Source: Streptomyces flavochromogenes (GTDB taxonomy: Bacteria > Actinomycetota > Actinomycetes > Streptomycetales > Streptomycetaceae). From it: 15,481 nucleotides of DNA. Shown one piece after another: positions 5,930 to 13,629 of this stretch. Under the pieces are notes generated by a model. The model was not told where the DNA came from. It saw nothing but the letters and a program-made list of their open reading frames with translations, and did not search any database. Positions within the stretch are counted from its first letter, which is position 1, and every line of letters begins with the position of its first letter. Position numbers and translations under genes: made by a program. The DNA lies in assembly GCF_000717595.1 (NCBI RefSeq), contig NZ_JNZO01000058.1, forward strand, positions 1 through 15,481, given 5' to 3'.

Positions 5930-7258
5930 TCACCAGCGTTCGTACGCGGTGAAGGGCTCGTTGTAGCTGCCCGAGCGGACAGCGATGATCCGGTCCCCGT
6001 ACGGAAGCAGGTCGTCCACATCGTCCGTGTCATCGCGGAAGTAGCGGTGCTCTTCCTCGTCGCCGGTGGCGGCGTCGAAGACATACAGGCTATCCCCGTG
6101 CTTGCGCGAGACCTTCACGAACATGACCCGGCCGGCCCCTGCGTGCAGTCCCTGGACGACGGAGGAGGAGCCGCGGTCGAGGTCTTCCTGCCACAGTTCG
6201 TGGCCGGTCGTCAGGTCGAAGGCGGCGAGGAATCCCCACTCGCCGCCGTTGGTAAGCGCGAAGAGTCGTCCGTCGGAGACGGCCACGTCGGTGCCGATCG
6301 ACCCGTAGCTGTCGCCGGTGGCTTGGACGGCCGCCCCGGGGCTGCCGTTCGGCCCGAAGGTGAGGAAGGCGTCTATGCCCCGGTCGCCTTCGTCGACCCG
6401 CAGCACGATCGGCTCGGTGGCCGTGATCGTCACGCTCGCGTCGGTGAGGACACCGCTGCGGGTGTCGAGGGGCGTGGTCCACCGTTCCTTGCCGTCGGCC
6501 GGGTCGAAGGCGGCCAGCTTCATCTCCTTGCCGCAGGCCAGGACGGCGATGACCTGCTTCGCTGCGGAGGCGATGGGGCCCGGGACGCAGCCCTTCGGCA
6601 CCGTGGCCGTCCAGCGCGGGGAGCCGGTGCGCAGGTCGAGGGCGTGTATGGCACGCGCGGTCTTTCCGGTTCCGACGTCGAGGATGACGCCGAGCCCGTT
6701 GCCGGTGGCGAGGGCGCCGTCGCCACCGGAGAAGGCCTCGGGGTCGAGGGGGCCGTTGCCACCGGAGAAGGCCTCGGCCGCCGGGGCGAGTGCGGTGTGC
6801 CACAGTTCACGGCCGTCGGCGAGGTCGAGCGCGACGACGGTGGAGCAGCCCTCCTTGCCCTTTTTCGCCGCGCCGTATGCGATCAGCACGCGGGAACCGT
6901 CGGCCGTGGTGCTGGCGGCACAGACTGCGGTGCGGAGCGGCGTGGCGTACTCCCAGCGCTTCTTGCCCGATCCGGCGTCGAAGCCTGTGACGCTGTCGTA
7001 GCGGGCGCGGACGAGGATATCGTCGGCACGCCAGGCCTGGTGGACGCTGTCCTCGGGTGCCTGATGGTCACTCGGGGTCTCCCAGGCCGTCGTCATCGAC
7101 GATCCCGGCCAGTAGCCCGAGTTACCCAGAAACACCCAAGCGAGGCCGACGACAATCGCCAGCAGGACCCCGAGGGCGGTCAGGCAGCCGAGCACGGACC
7201 GCCATGTGTTCGGCCTTACCGCGCGGTCTCTTGAATCGCTGCCCGTTCGCTCCGTCAT
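5930..7258 (-). CDS. Membrane-anchored PQQ-like beta-propeller protein
   Basis: The product has 442 residues from ATG 7258, which has GGGGA five bases upstream. The frame is open 73 codons further, but that part is low-complexity. One transmembrane helix (about 22-44, LGCLTALGVLLAIVVGLAWV) follows a basic, polar N-terminus, so the rest should be outside the membrane. The outer domain consists of PQQ-like/quinoprotein beta-propeller blades with the A-D-G-W signature: VTGFDAGSGKKRWEYATPL, VALDLADGRELWHTAL, IHALDLRTGSPRWTATV, AAFDPADGKERWTTPL, AAFDLTTGHELWQEDL and YVFDAATGDEEEHRYF. Such domains in actinobacteria usually act as structural or sensor propellers and need not bind PQQ. A 12-residue internal duplication (EAFSGG twice) interrupts one blade. 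It is probably monocistronic; the role is unknown. Confidence 0.8.
   Translation of the reverse strand: MTERTGSDSRDRAVRPNTWRSVLGCLTALGVLLAIVVGLAWVFLGNSGYWPGSSMTTAWETPSDHQAPEDSVHQAWRADDILVRARYDSVTGFDAGSGKKRWEYATPLRTAVCAASTTADGSRVLIAYGAAKKGKEGCSTVVALDLADGRELWHTALAPAAEAFSGGNGPLDPEAFSGGDGALATGNGLGVILDVGTGKTARAIHALDLRTGSPRWTATVPKGCVPGPIASAAKQVIAVLACGKEMKLAAFDPADGKERWTTPLDTRSGVLTDASVTITATEPIVLRVDEGDRGIDAFLTFGPNGSPGAAVQATGDSYGSIGTDVAVSDGRLFALTNGGEWGFLAAFDLTTGHELWQEDLDRGSSSVVQGLHAGAGRVMFVKVSRKHGDSLYVFDAATGDEEEHRYFRDDTDDVDDLLPYGDRIIAVRSGSYNEPFTAYERW
6722..6777 (-). repeat. 36-bp in-frame duplication in the PQQ-like gene
   Basis: GCCACCGGAGAAGGCCTCGG occurs at 6722-6741 and again at 6758-6777, exactly 36 bp (12 codons) apart. 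On the coding strand this gives EAFSGGNGPLDP followed by EAFSGGDGALAT. The duplication keeps the frame and lies in a loop between propeller blades. Confidence 0.85.
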
Positions 7259-7498
7259 CTGGATCCCCACCCCTGGTTCAGTCACTCGAATGACGTACAG
7301 CGTAGGAGGGGAGTGATCACCAGCGCAGGGAGGCGCTGGCGATCCGCGAGGAGAACACGAGGAGGCCCGCGAGACTGGCCTGCGTGTGCACCATGTGCCT
7401 CCGCCCAGAAGCCGCCATAGATCCTCAGTCGTTCGACTCCTGCGATTGCTCACGTGCCTCCCGAAGTAGTGGAGCATCTACTGTCGGTTCTCCAACTC
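7259..7498. other. Upstream region of the PQQ-like gene, no gene seen
   Basis: No convincing coding frame is present. A perfect six-bp hairpin CCAGCG/CGCTGG with an eight-base loop lies at 7320-7339, about 60 bp before the PQQ-like start, and could be an operator or leader element. AGTCGTTCGACT near 7427-7438 is a short palindrome that resembles a tRNA T-loop but has no tRNA around it. No -35/-10 pair of good quality was found. The region ends at the inverted-repeat end at 7499. Confidence 0.4.
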
Positions 7499-7552
7499 GG
7501 TTCTGGCACAGATCTTGGGGAGCCGTCGCGGAGCGTCATCCAGTGTTCGAAC
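7499..7552 (+). repeat. Left copy of a 54-bp terminal inverted repeat
   Basis: This segment starts GGTTCTGGCACAGATCTTGG and matches the reverse complement of 9833-9886. The first 21 bases are identical, then one indel, then CCGTCGCGGAGCGT is identical, a 6-7 base mismatch follows, and GTGTTCGA is shared before the match ends. It resembles an ISL3-family end. The bordering 8-mers (TCCAACTC left, TCCTACAG right) match at only five of eight positions, so no clear target duplication remains. The 100 bp between it and the GNAT start hold two TGACGTG copies (7585-7591 and 7594-7600) and no gene. Confidence 0.75.
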
Positions 7553-7651
7553 GAAAGACGGCCGGGGCCGACAGGGATCGATCTTGACGTGCCTGACGTG
7601 TGTGATGTCGAGTTGACGGTGAGAAGTGGCACCAGCACATAGGGGATCGAC

Positions 7652-8104
7652 ATGTTCATAGCGGAAGAGGGCGTTTTCGATCCTGTTGAGGTGCTGGAGC
7701 TCTACGACTCGGTCGGCTGGGAGGGCTACACCAGCGATGTCGACAAGCTCTGTCGCGGTCTCGTGAACTCTCACCTCGTCATCACGGCACGAGACGGATC
7801 GGGATCCCTCCTGGGACTGGCCCGGACCATCTCCGACGACGAGCACATCTGTTACGTCCAGGACGTCGTGGTCAATCCGGCGAACCATAGGCAGGGGGTC
7901 GGCCGGGCGCTGGTCGAGCACTTGATGCGGCGCTACTCCCACTGCCGATTCTTCCTCCTGTCCACAGACCACGAGGCGTCACCAGAGGGCAGCCGCAACC
8001 ACGCGTTCTACCGGAGCCTGGGCTTCCTGTCTTACGAGGAAAAGAAGATGGCAGGCTTCGGACTGCCAAGGAACCGCACTGACCTGCGCGATACGGCTCC
8101 ATAG
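7652..8104 (+). CDS. GNAT-family N-acetyltransferase
   Basis: The product has 150 residues and transfers an acetyl group from acetyl-CoA to an amine; the substrate cannot be told. The acetyl-CoA-binding motif is clear: YVQDVVVNPANHRQGVGRAL (68-87), with the Q/R-x-x-G-x-G/A pattern at HRQGVGRA and the preceding beta strand. The last part shows the family's alpha4 helix and tyrosine, NHAFYRSLGF (116-125). The length is normal for a single GNAT domain and the end (AGFGLPRNRTD) looks complete. ATG 7652 has AGGGGA five bases upstream. The gene lies between a terminal inverted repeat (7499-7552) and an ISL3-family IS remnant, and its stop codon falls at or inside the IS end, so it may be a transposon passenger. 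Its codons seem slightly less GC-biased than the neighbours'. Confidence 0.88.
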   Translation: MFIAEEGVFDPVEVLELYDSVGWEGYTSDVDKLCRGLVNSHLVITARDGSGSLLGLARTISDDEHICYVQDVVVNPANHRQGVGRALVEHLMRRYSHCRFFLLSTDHEASPEGSRNHAFYRSLGFLSYEEKKMAGFGLPRNRTDLRDTAP

Positions 8105-8128
8105 GCAAAAGATCTTGAGAAGTTACGG
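8105..8128 (+). repeat. Weak inner IS end at the transposase 3' side
   Basis: GGCAAAAGATCTTGAGAAG directly after the GNAT TAG resembles the outer ends (GGCACAGATCTTGGGGAG): GGCA, GATCTTG and a G/A-rich run are shared with one extra A. It lies about 5-30 bases past the transposase stop (8133), where an ISL3-family end is expected. The bases before it, GGCTCCATA, could be a disturbed GGTTCT terminus. It is probably the true left end of the IS copy. Confidence 0.5.
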
Positions 8129-8132
8129 GATG

Positions 8133-9727
8133 CTACTGGGGCAGAATCAGCTTGCGGAGTAGTCCGAACCCGGCTCGACCGTAGAGCTGCCGCTGATCTT
8201 CTTGATGCGGTTGACGGCGCCCTCGATGCTGCCGGAGTTCCAGTCGAGGGTGAGGCCGGCGGTCACGGCGTCGAGGTCTCGGCGCAGGTGGAGTGCGAAG
8301 CCGGTGAGCCCGGGCAGCCGGCTGGCGTCGACGGCGTCGATCCAGGCGGGGAGTGTGGAGCCGAGGCGGCCGGTGAGCATCTCGCCGAAATCGCGGACGT
8401 GTCCGGCCGCCGTGTCCAGTTCGGGGCAGCGGGCCAGGACGTCCTTCAGACCGGCCCGGTCCTCCTCGGTCAGGGTCGCGGGGTGCCGGGTGAGCCAGCC
8501 GGTCACCTGCCGGGCCGGTCGGCGGTCTTGGTGGGGCCGCGGCCGGAGCCCTGCGCAAGGTGGCGATGTGCGCGCGGACCATGCCGTAGGTGACCGGGGC
8601 GCGCTCGGCGACCAGCTCGCCGTGCAGTCGGGTGACGCTGGTGCATCCCTCGGCGAATCGCCGTTCCAGGTACGGCTTGTAGGGGTCCAGCCTGCTGGGC
8701 CGGGGGCGGTTGTCGCGGATGGTGTCCTGCCAGCGTGCGGCGTTCGCATACCGGAGCACGGTGTTCAGGCCCCAGCCCAGGTGCCGGGCGATCGCCCGGC
8801 GTGAGTGGCCCTGGGCGAGCATCTCGTGGACCAGGGCGTGTGCGGCCTTTTTCCGCTCGGCTCGTCGGCCGACGGGCTCCGCGTCGTTCTGCGGCCGACC
8901 GGAAGCCCCTACGCCGGCCTCCGGCAACACGCTGCTGGGCGACGGATTGCGCAGGCAGTCGCGGTGGGCGGCGACGCAGGTCTCTACGGCGCGGCCGAGG
9001 CCCTGCCACAGATGGAACCGGTCGGCGACCTGCACAGCGGCGGGCGCCCTCGGCGTAGGCACCCGCCCGGTCCCGGCAGATGATCTCCACGCCGGGATGG
9101 CAGTCCAGCCAGGCGGCCAGCGGCCCGGCTTCACGGGTCGGTAGCACGTCGACCACGCGTTGGTCTTCGACGCTGGTCAAGACGGTGGAGTAGGTCGGGC
9201 CGCGGCGGATCGCGAAGTCGTCCACGCCCAGCACGCGGGGAGTACTGAATCGCGGATCGGGCAGCGCCATGACCCTGCGTAACAAGGTCATCCGTCCCGC
9301 ACCGAAGCCGAGCTGGGCCGCCAGCCGGGCGCCGGCTCGTCCCGCCAAGGCAAGCCCCACCCGTTCCAGGGCGGCGGTTCAGCCGCGTGGTGAACCGCGC
9401 GTACGGCGCGGCCAGCCTGAAGAACGGCTCGGCGAACGTCCGGCGCGGACAGTCCGCCGACCCGCAGATGAATCGCCGGACCATCAGCCGGATCACAAAG
9501 CCCTGCTCAGCGAGCGGAAGATCCTTCAGCGTGCGCTGGTAACGGTCGTGGACCCGGTCCGCGAAGCGGCCGCAGTCCGGACACGCCACCCCGGCCATGC
9601 GGCCTCTCGCCACCACCTCGACCGTGCCGAACGCGACCGTAACCGCCTCGACCTCCACCTCGCCGACCCCGTCGAACACCAGCGAATCCCAGAACCGGGC
9701 ATCAGTCTGCATGACCAGCACCATCAC
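8133..9727 (-). pseudogene. ISL3-family transposase broken by four frameshifts
   Basis: An ISL3 (DDE) transposase can be followed through changing frames from about 9727 to the TAG at 8133-8135, roughly 530 residues. The N-terminal zinc finger is visible (VACPDCGRF, then FICGSADCPRRTF). The catalytic core follows with [13 protein letters not shown] (first Asp), [21 protein letters not shown] sequence (second Asp) and WNSGSIEGAVNRIKKI (Glu), plus a helix-turn-helix-like [20 protein letters not shown]. Frame changes fall near 9380 (after TTRLNRR), 9050 (between AYAEGARR and [15 protein letters not shown]), 8545 (after HIATLR) and 8193 (one base missing before RQLYGRAGFGLLRKLILPQ). All key residues survive, so the decay looks recent; sequencing error at several homopolymers is the alternative. 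The start may be ATG at about 9712 instead of GTG 9727. Confidence 0.85.
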
Positions 9728-9832
9728 TGTTCACAGCCAGCCAGAGCAGCAAACGGAACGCACCTGAGGGAGCGTCACTTTCGGCCGTCAGACGCCAAGG
9801 CGTACGCCGTCTCGCACGAGCCAGTCACTCGC

Positions 9833-9886
9833 AATCGAACACCGAGGTCACGCTCCGCGACGGTTCCCAAGATCTGTGCCAGAACC
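9833..9886 (-). repeat. Right copy of the 54-bp terminal inverted repeat
   Basis: Read on minus from 9886 this begins GGTTCTGGCACAGATCTTGG and is the partner of 7499-7552. It lies upstream of the ISL3 transposase, so it is the promoter-side end of that element. Beyond it, 9887-10018 contains no gene. Confidence 0.75.
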
Positions 9887-10018
9887 TCCTACAGATCAAC
9901 GAAGCCACCGAGGCGGCGGCGAAGAACTGTACCCGCAGGGCCCCACCATCACGGAGCCTTGGAGCAGGCCTCCCCGCCGACGGCCGGAGGCGCGCACGAC
10001 GAGGCCTTCACGCCGCAT

Positions 10019-10042
10019 GCCCACCCCAGCAGTGGTGTGGGC
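10019..10042 (-). terminator. Hairpin downstream of the EF-hand gene
   Basis: GCCCAC (10019-10024) pairs with GTGGGC (10037-10042) around a 12-base loop, 30 bp after the EF-hand stop on minus. It is a moderate stem without a T-tract. It would end the BisC/EF-hand unit before the IS element. Confidence 0.4.
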
Positions 10043-10072
10043 ACGACGTTATCCGGATCGCGTATGGGGCTG

Positions 10073-10624
10073 TCAGCTGGCGACCCTGCCGAAGAGGTGG
10101 TTGGCAGGAGCTTCCGGGTCGTTGCCGTAGAAGAACTCCGTGACCGCCTGGTGAAATTCGGCCCGGTCCAGCGCACCGGAACCGTCCCGGTCCAGGGCGG
10201 CGAAGACCGCGGCACAGTCGTCGCCGGGAACGCCGGCGACCGAGTTGAACATCTGCTGGAACTCCGCCTGGTCGATCTTGCCGTCTCCGTTGAGGTCAAC
10301 GAGGTCGAAGAAGCAGTTGGTCACCGGCTCGATCTGTTCCGGGTACAGGGCGGGGTCGGTCAGGACCCGCCTGAACCCTTCGGTCATCTCCCGCAGGTCG
10401 ACCTTGCCGTCACCATCCTGATCCATGGGGGCGATCACGTTCGTCCAGAAGGCGTCCATCCCCTCGTTGAGCAGGCGCGCGGTCTCGGAGTCCGGCGCGG
10501 CACCGCGGGCTGCGACGTAACGCTCGTTCATCATCCGGACGTCCCGCTGGGTGATGAATCCGTCGCCGTCGACGTCGGCGCCCCTGAACCACTGGCCGTA
10601 CTTGAGGTCTTGAAGTGCAGTCAT
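10073..10624 (-). CDS. Four-EF-hand calcium-binding protein (calerythrin-like)
   Basis: The product has 183 residues and is cytoplasmic, with no signal peptide. Four canonical EF-hand loops are present: DVDGDGFITQRD (17-28), DQDGDGKVDLRE (68-79), DLNGDGKIDQAE (110-121) and DRDGSGALDRAE (145-156). All have Asp/Asn at positions 1, 3 and 5 (Ser at 5 in the fourth) and an acidic residue at 12, so all could bind calcium. Spacing, length and the ending TEFFYGNDPEAPANHLFG fit the actinobacterial calerythrin family, which acts as a calcium buffer or sensor. In calerythrin itself one of the four sites is atypical; here I see no dead loop. ATG 10624 is the only plausible start (an in-frame TGA lies just upstream), although its ribosome site is poor. 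The gene is 134 bp downstream of the BisC-like gene on the same strand. Confidence 0.9.
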   Translation of the reverse strand: MTALQDLKYGQWFRGADVDGDGFITQRDVRMMNERYVAARGAAPDSETARLLNEGMDAFWTNVIAPMDQDGDGKVDLREMTEGFRRVLTDPALYPEQIEPVTNCFFDLVDLNGDGKIDQAEFQQMFNSVAGVPGDDCAAVFAALDRDGSGALDRAEFHQAVTEFFYGNDPEAPANHLFGRVAS

Positions 10625-10758
10625 GAATGCGCACCGTATTCATGTCGTTACGCAGGCGCAAACGGCATGTACGGGTGCCTCGGCGGTCCGACCGGGCCGC
10701 CACGCGCTTGACGTGGGGGTACATCGAAATGGGCACAACGAGGCAGGAAGACTTCGTG

Positions 10759-13071
10759 TCAATGTTCGAGGTTTGGGGGTGTAAAGGCGAGCACATCAGG
10801 AAGGGGATCCTCGTACAGCTCGACCTCGACCAGCGCGCTGAGGGCGCTCGGCCCCTGGGACAAGCGCGAGCACGGCCGATCCGCTGTGAGGACGTTCGGA
10901 TTGCCGTGCCGGTCCATCGTTCCGCTCAGGCCCGGCCGGACCGGATCCCACCACGCTCCCGTCGACAGCTGTACAACGCCTGGCATGAGGTCGTCCGACA
11001 GGACTGCGCCCGCCAGGCAGCTGCCCCGGTCGTTGTAGACGCGTACGATCATGCCGGTCTCGATGCCGCGCGACCCGGCGTCCGACGGATTGAGCGTCAC
11101 GGGCTCACGGCCACGGATCTTAGAACCGAGGCTGTGGCCGCCGTTGTCGTACTGGCTGTGCAGCCGCGAGGCGGGCTGATTCGAGATCAGATGCAGCGGG
11201 AAGCGGTCCGCCCGGTCAGCATGAAGCCACTCCACCGGCTCGAACCACGTCGGATGCCCGGCGCAGTCGTCGTAGCCGAACGAATTGATTTCCTCGGAGA
11301 AGATCTCGATCCTGCCCGACGGCGTCGGCAGGGGGAAACGCCGCGGGTCCGAGCGGAGCGCCTCAAAGCTCCCTGGAAACGGTCCGGTCAGTGCCGGCAG
11401 CTCAGCGGTGGAGCTGCTCCAGAAGTCCTCGAAACTCGGCAAGGCGGCCTCGTCACCGAGCTGGTCCCTTGTCTGCTCGTAGAGGTGCCGGACCCATTCG
11501 ATCTCGGAACGCGACTGCGTGAACTCCTTCTCGTATCCGAGCCGGGCGGCGAGGGCGGCGAAGATCTGGTGGTCGGTGCGCGACTCGCCCTCCGGCTCGC
11601 GCACCCTCGGCATCGCGACGAGGTGGGGGTCAGAGAATCCGGCGGCGAAATCGTCTCGCTCCAGGCCGGTGGCGACGGGCAGGACGATGTCCGCGAACTT
11701 GGCCGTGGTGTTCCACCAGGCTTCGTGAACCACCACCGTGTCGGGCCTCTGCCAGGCACGGGCCAACCGATGGAGGTCCTGGTGGTGGTGAAAGGGGTTC
11801 CCTCCGCACCAGTACACGAGGCGAAGCTCGGGCAGTGTGAGGCGGTGGCCGTCGTAGTCGATGGTCCTGCCCGGATGCAGCAGGGTGTCGGCGATCCTTG
11901 CGACCGGAATGAAGTCCAAGACGGGGTTGGAAACCGCGGGAATCGTCGCCACGGAGGGGCGGCCCGGGGCAACGCCGGTCGCGTCCATCGTTGCGTAACC
12001 TGCGCCCCAGCCGCAGCCAGGCCGGCCCATCGAGCCCGCCATGGCGGCCAGCACGACGGACATCCAGATCGGCTGTTCGCCGTGGTCCGCACGCTGCACC
12101 GCGTAGTTGACCATGATGAGCGAACGCTGCGTCGTGAGGCGCCGGGCGAGGTCGGTGAGCGTGTCGCGGCTGATGCCCGTGATCCTCGCCGCCCAGGCAG
12201 CGTCCTTGGTCACACCGTCGAGCTCGCCGAGCAGGTAGGAGGCGAAGCGGTCGAACCCGACGCAGCACCGGCGCAGGAAGTCCTCGTCGTGCCAGCCGTT
12301 AACCAGCATCGTGTGGGCGATGCCGAGCATCGCGGCGGTGTCGGTGTTGGGGACAACGGGCAGCCACTCGGCGTCGAGGAACCCGGCCACGTCACTGCGG
12401 ATGGGACTGACGTTCACGAACCGCACCCCGGCCGCACGGCACCGGCGCTGCAGGTCCTGCGTCTGGTGCCTGGCCAGCCCACCAGGGTTGATCTGGCTGT
12501 TCTTCAGGGCCAGCCCGCCGAACGCCACCACCAGCTCGCAGTTCTCGGCGATCTCGTCCCACATCGGCATCCGGGACTGGTAGCTCCACGGATGCCCGCC
12601 GATCACATGGGGGAGGATCACCTCCAACGCCGCCGTGCTGTACGTATTGCGCGAGTCGGTGTATCCCCCGCCTAACGCCAGGAACCGGTGGAGTTGCCCC
12701 TGCGCGTTGTGGAACGCGCCCGCACTCGCCCATCCATAGGATCCCCCGAATACTGCACTGTCTCCGTGCTGTGAACGCACCCGACGCAGTTCATCGCCCA
12801 CCATCGTGAGCGCATCGTCCCAGCTCACCTCCACGAAGGCATCCTCGCCTCTGGCCGTGTCGTGGGCGCGCGGCAGGCCGTTCAACCAGCCCTTGCGCAC
12901 CGCGGGGCGCAACACGCGAGCACTGTCGTCGGCTGCTGTCACCATTCCGGGGCCGATAGGCGACGGTGAAGGGTCATCACTCGTCGGCTCAATGCGTACC
13001 AACCTGCCGGAATCGACCACCGCGACAAAACTGCCCCAATGCGTCGCGACCGACATGCGCCGTTCCACCAT
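10759..13071 (-). CDS. bisC: BisC/TorA-type molybdopterin oxidoreductase
   Basis: The product has 770 residues and belongs to the DMSO-reductase family, type III, as in biotin sulfoxide reductase and TMAO/DMSO reductase. These enzymes reduce S- or N-oxides with a bis-MGD molybdenum cofactor. Visible features are the N-terminal start THWGSFVAVVDSGRLVRIEP, GSYGWASAGAFHNAQGQLHR (110-129), the likely Mo-ligand Ser145 in NTYSTAALEVILPHV, GGLALKNSQINPGG, YWCGGNPFHHHQDLHRL, ADIVLPVATGLERDD and the C-terminal cofactor domain with LHLISNQPASRLHSQYDNG and VQLSTGAWWDP. There is no [4Fe-4S] cysteine motif and no Tat signal, which fits a cytoplasmic BisC-like enzyme more than periplasmic TorA/DorA. ATG 13071 has GGGTGGGG seven bases upstream; ATG 13056 is an alternative. 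The substrate is inferred: biotin or methionine sulfoxide are the likeliest. Confidence 0.88.
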   Translation of the reverse strand: MVERRMSVATHWGSFVAVVDSGRLVRIEPTSDDPSPSPIGPGMVTAADDSARVLRPAVRKGWLNGLPRAHDTARGEDAFVEVSWDDALTMVGDELRRVRSQHGDSAVFGGSYGWASAGAFHNAQGQLHRFLALGGGYTDSRNTYSTAALEVILPHVIGGHPWSYQSRMPMWDEIAENCELVVAFGGLALKNSQINPGGLARHQTQDLQRRCRAAGVRFVNVSPIRSDVAGFLDAEWLPVVPNTDTAAMLGIAHTMLVNGWHDEDFLRRCCVGFDRFASYLLGELDGVTKDAAWAARITGISRDTLTDLARRLTTQRSLIMVNYAVQRADHGEQPIWMSVVLAAMAGSMGRPGCGWGAGYATMDATGVAPGRPSVATIPAVSNPVLDFIPVARIADTLLHPGRTIDYDGHRLTLPELRLVYWCGGNPFHHHQDLHRLARAWQRPDTVVVHEAWWNTTAKFADIVLPVATGLERDDFAAGFSDPHLVAMPRVREPEGESRTDHQIFAALAARLGYEKEFTQSRSEIEWVRHLYEQTRDQLGDEAALPSFEDFWSSSTAELPALTGPFPGSFEALRSDPRRFPLPTPSGRIEIFSEEINSFGYDDCAGHPTWFEPVEWLHADRADRFPLHLISNQPASRLHSQYDNGGHSLGSKIRGREPVTLNPSDAGSRGIETGMIVRVYNDRGSCLAGAVLSDDLMPGVVQLSTGAWWDPVRPGLSGTMDRHGNPNVLTADRPCSRLSQGPSALSALVEVELYEDPLPDVLAFTPPNLEH

Positions 13072-13099
13072 GCATCAACCCCACCCTGGAAGTTTCCCT

Positions 13100-13127
13100 G
13101 CTCTAGCACGGCGGCTGCCTACGTCAC
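13100..13127 (-). promoter_or_regulatory. Candidate promoter of the BisC-like gene
   Basis: On minus, GTGACG (13122-13127; five of six to TTGACR) and TAGAGC (13100-13105; five of six to TAGRRT) are 16 bp apart. The expected start near 13093 gives a leader of about 22 bases before ATG 13071. It is plausible but unproven. Confidence 0.4.
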
Positions 13128-13629
13128 AGGGCCCCCCGTCCAGCCGACGGACAGCAGTCCAGAGACTTCCCCTGATGCCCGCTGATCAACCTCACCTGTC
13201 AGCGCTTCGGCGCCAGCACAGGGTGTGCGGACAGTGGTGTCCCTGGGCGTTGTCCCAGGCGGTCCAAAGACCGGTGCAGTCTGACGCCATGCCCTGAGCT
13301 GCAACGGCTCGCATTGCACCGCTAACCACCCCACATGTGCCTCTGGCTTGGTCTGTGCACGGCTCTGGCGCACCCGCAGCGCCCGGTGGCAGTGTGAGCC
13401 GTGCGGAATATCCCTGGATGCGACACCGCACGGCCCCGTCCTGCGTCGCCCGCGAGGGCGGGGCCACGCCAGCCTCCCGGCTCCCCACGGGAGGCCACAT
13501 GCGCGTCTTCCGCCGTCACCGGCGTTCCGCTCGTTGAACTCCGGCTCTACGCAGGCCCGCCACGGGTGGAATGCAAGTTCTGCGTGGAAATCCACGTGCG
13601 GGAACCCCGGGATTCCGGATCATGTCTTG
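13128..13629. other. Gene-free 0.5-kb stretch with hairpins
   Basis: Frames are open on both strands, but the products are Arg/Pro/Gly-rich with no family and no good starts. Several inverted repeats are present: CCTGGG/CCCAGG at 13242-13259, a nine-bp stem GCCGTGCGG/CCGCACGGC at 13398-13434 (19-base loop), and a perfect eight-bp stem GCCTCCCG/CGGGAGGC at 13472-13495. A short CGTGGA/TCCACG palindrome lies at 13583-13596. They precede the small membrane gene at 13630 and could form its leader, or be a terminator cluster. No RNA family was recognised. Confidence 0.4.

Larger units (their letters stand above)
8105..9886 (-). mobile_element. Decayed ISL3-family insertion sequence
   Basis: The element is about 1.78 kb and carries one transposase on minus. 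Its right end is the inverted repeat ending at 9886, about 160 bp before the transposase start, and its left end is the weaker match at 8105-8128. ISL3 elements normally have imperfect ends of about 15-40 bp and 8-bp target duplications; none is clear here. The transposase carries several frameshifts, so the copy is probably unable to move by itself. An alternative boundary is 7499-9886, which would include the GNAT gene. Confidence 0.7.

Noticed and set aside
5751..5933. 60-residue minus frame between the 57-residue gene and the PQQ-like gene
   Set aside because: It has no ribosome site, weak codon bias and a low-complexity C-terminal half; possibly a fragment but unsupported.
5699..7234. 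511-residue + strand frame opposite the PQQ-like gene
   Set aside because: The product is low-complexity Gly/Arg/Val; propeller motifs and TM helix are on minus.
7420..7450. tRNA-like T-arm (GTTCGACTCC)
   Set aside because: It does not form the five-bp T-stem and no acceptor, D or anticodon arm is present; AGTCG/CGACT is just a short palindrome.
7584..7650. Two TTGACG boxes before the GNAT gene as promoter
   Set aside because: No acceptable -10 element at 16-19 bp from either; TAGGGG is 21 bp away and overlaps the ribosome site.
10757..10762. TTGACA on minus as a -35 box for the EF-hand gene
   Set aside because: It overlaps the BisC stop codon and no -10 box lies 16-19 bp downstream.
10627..12675. 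682-residue + strand frame opposite the molybdoenzyme
   Set aside because: It has no recognisable motif and is typical antisense openness of GC-rich DNA; BisC motifs are on minus.
13119..13595. 158-residue minus frame upstream of the BisC-like gene
   Set aside because: Arg/Gly/Pro-rich with no motif; it overlaps several inverted repeats and has poor codon bias.
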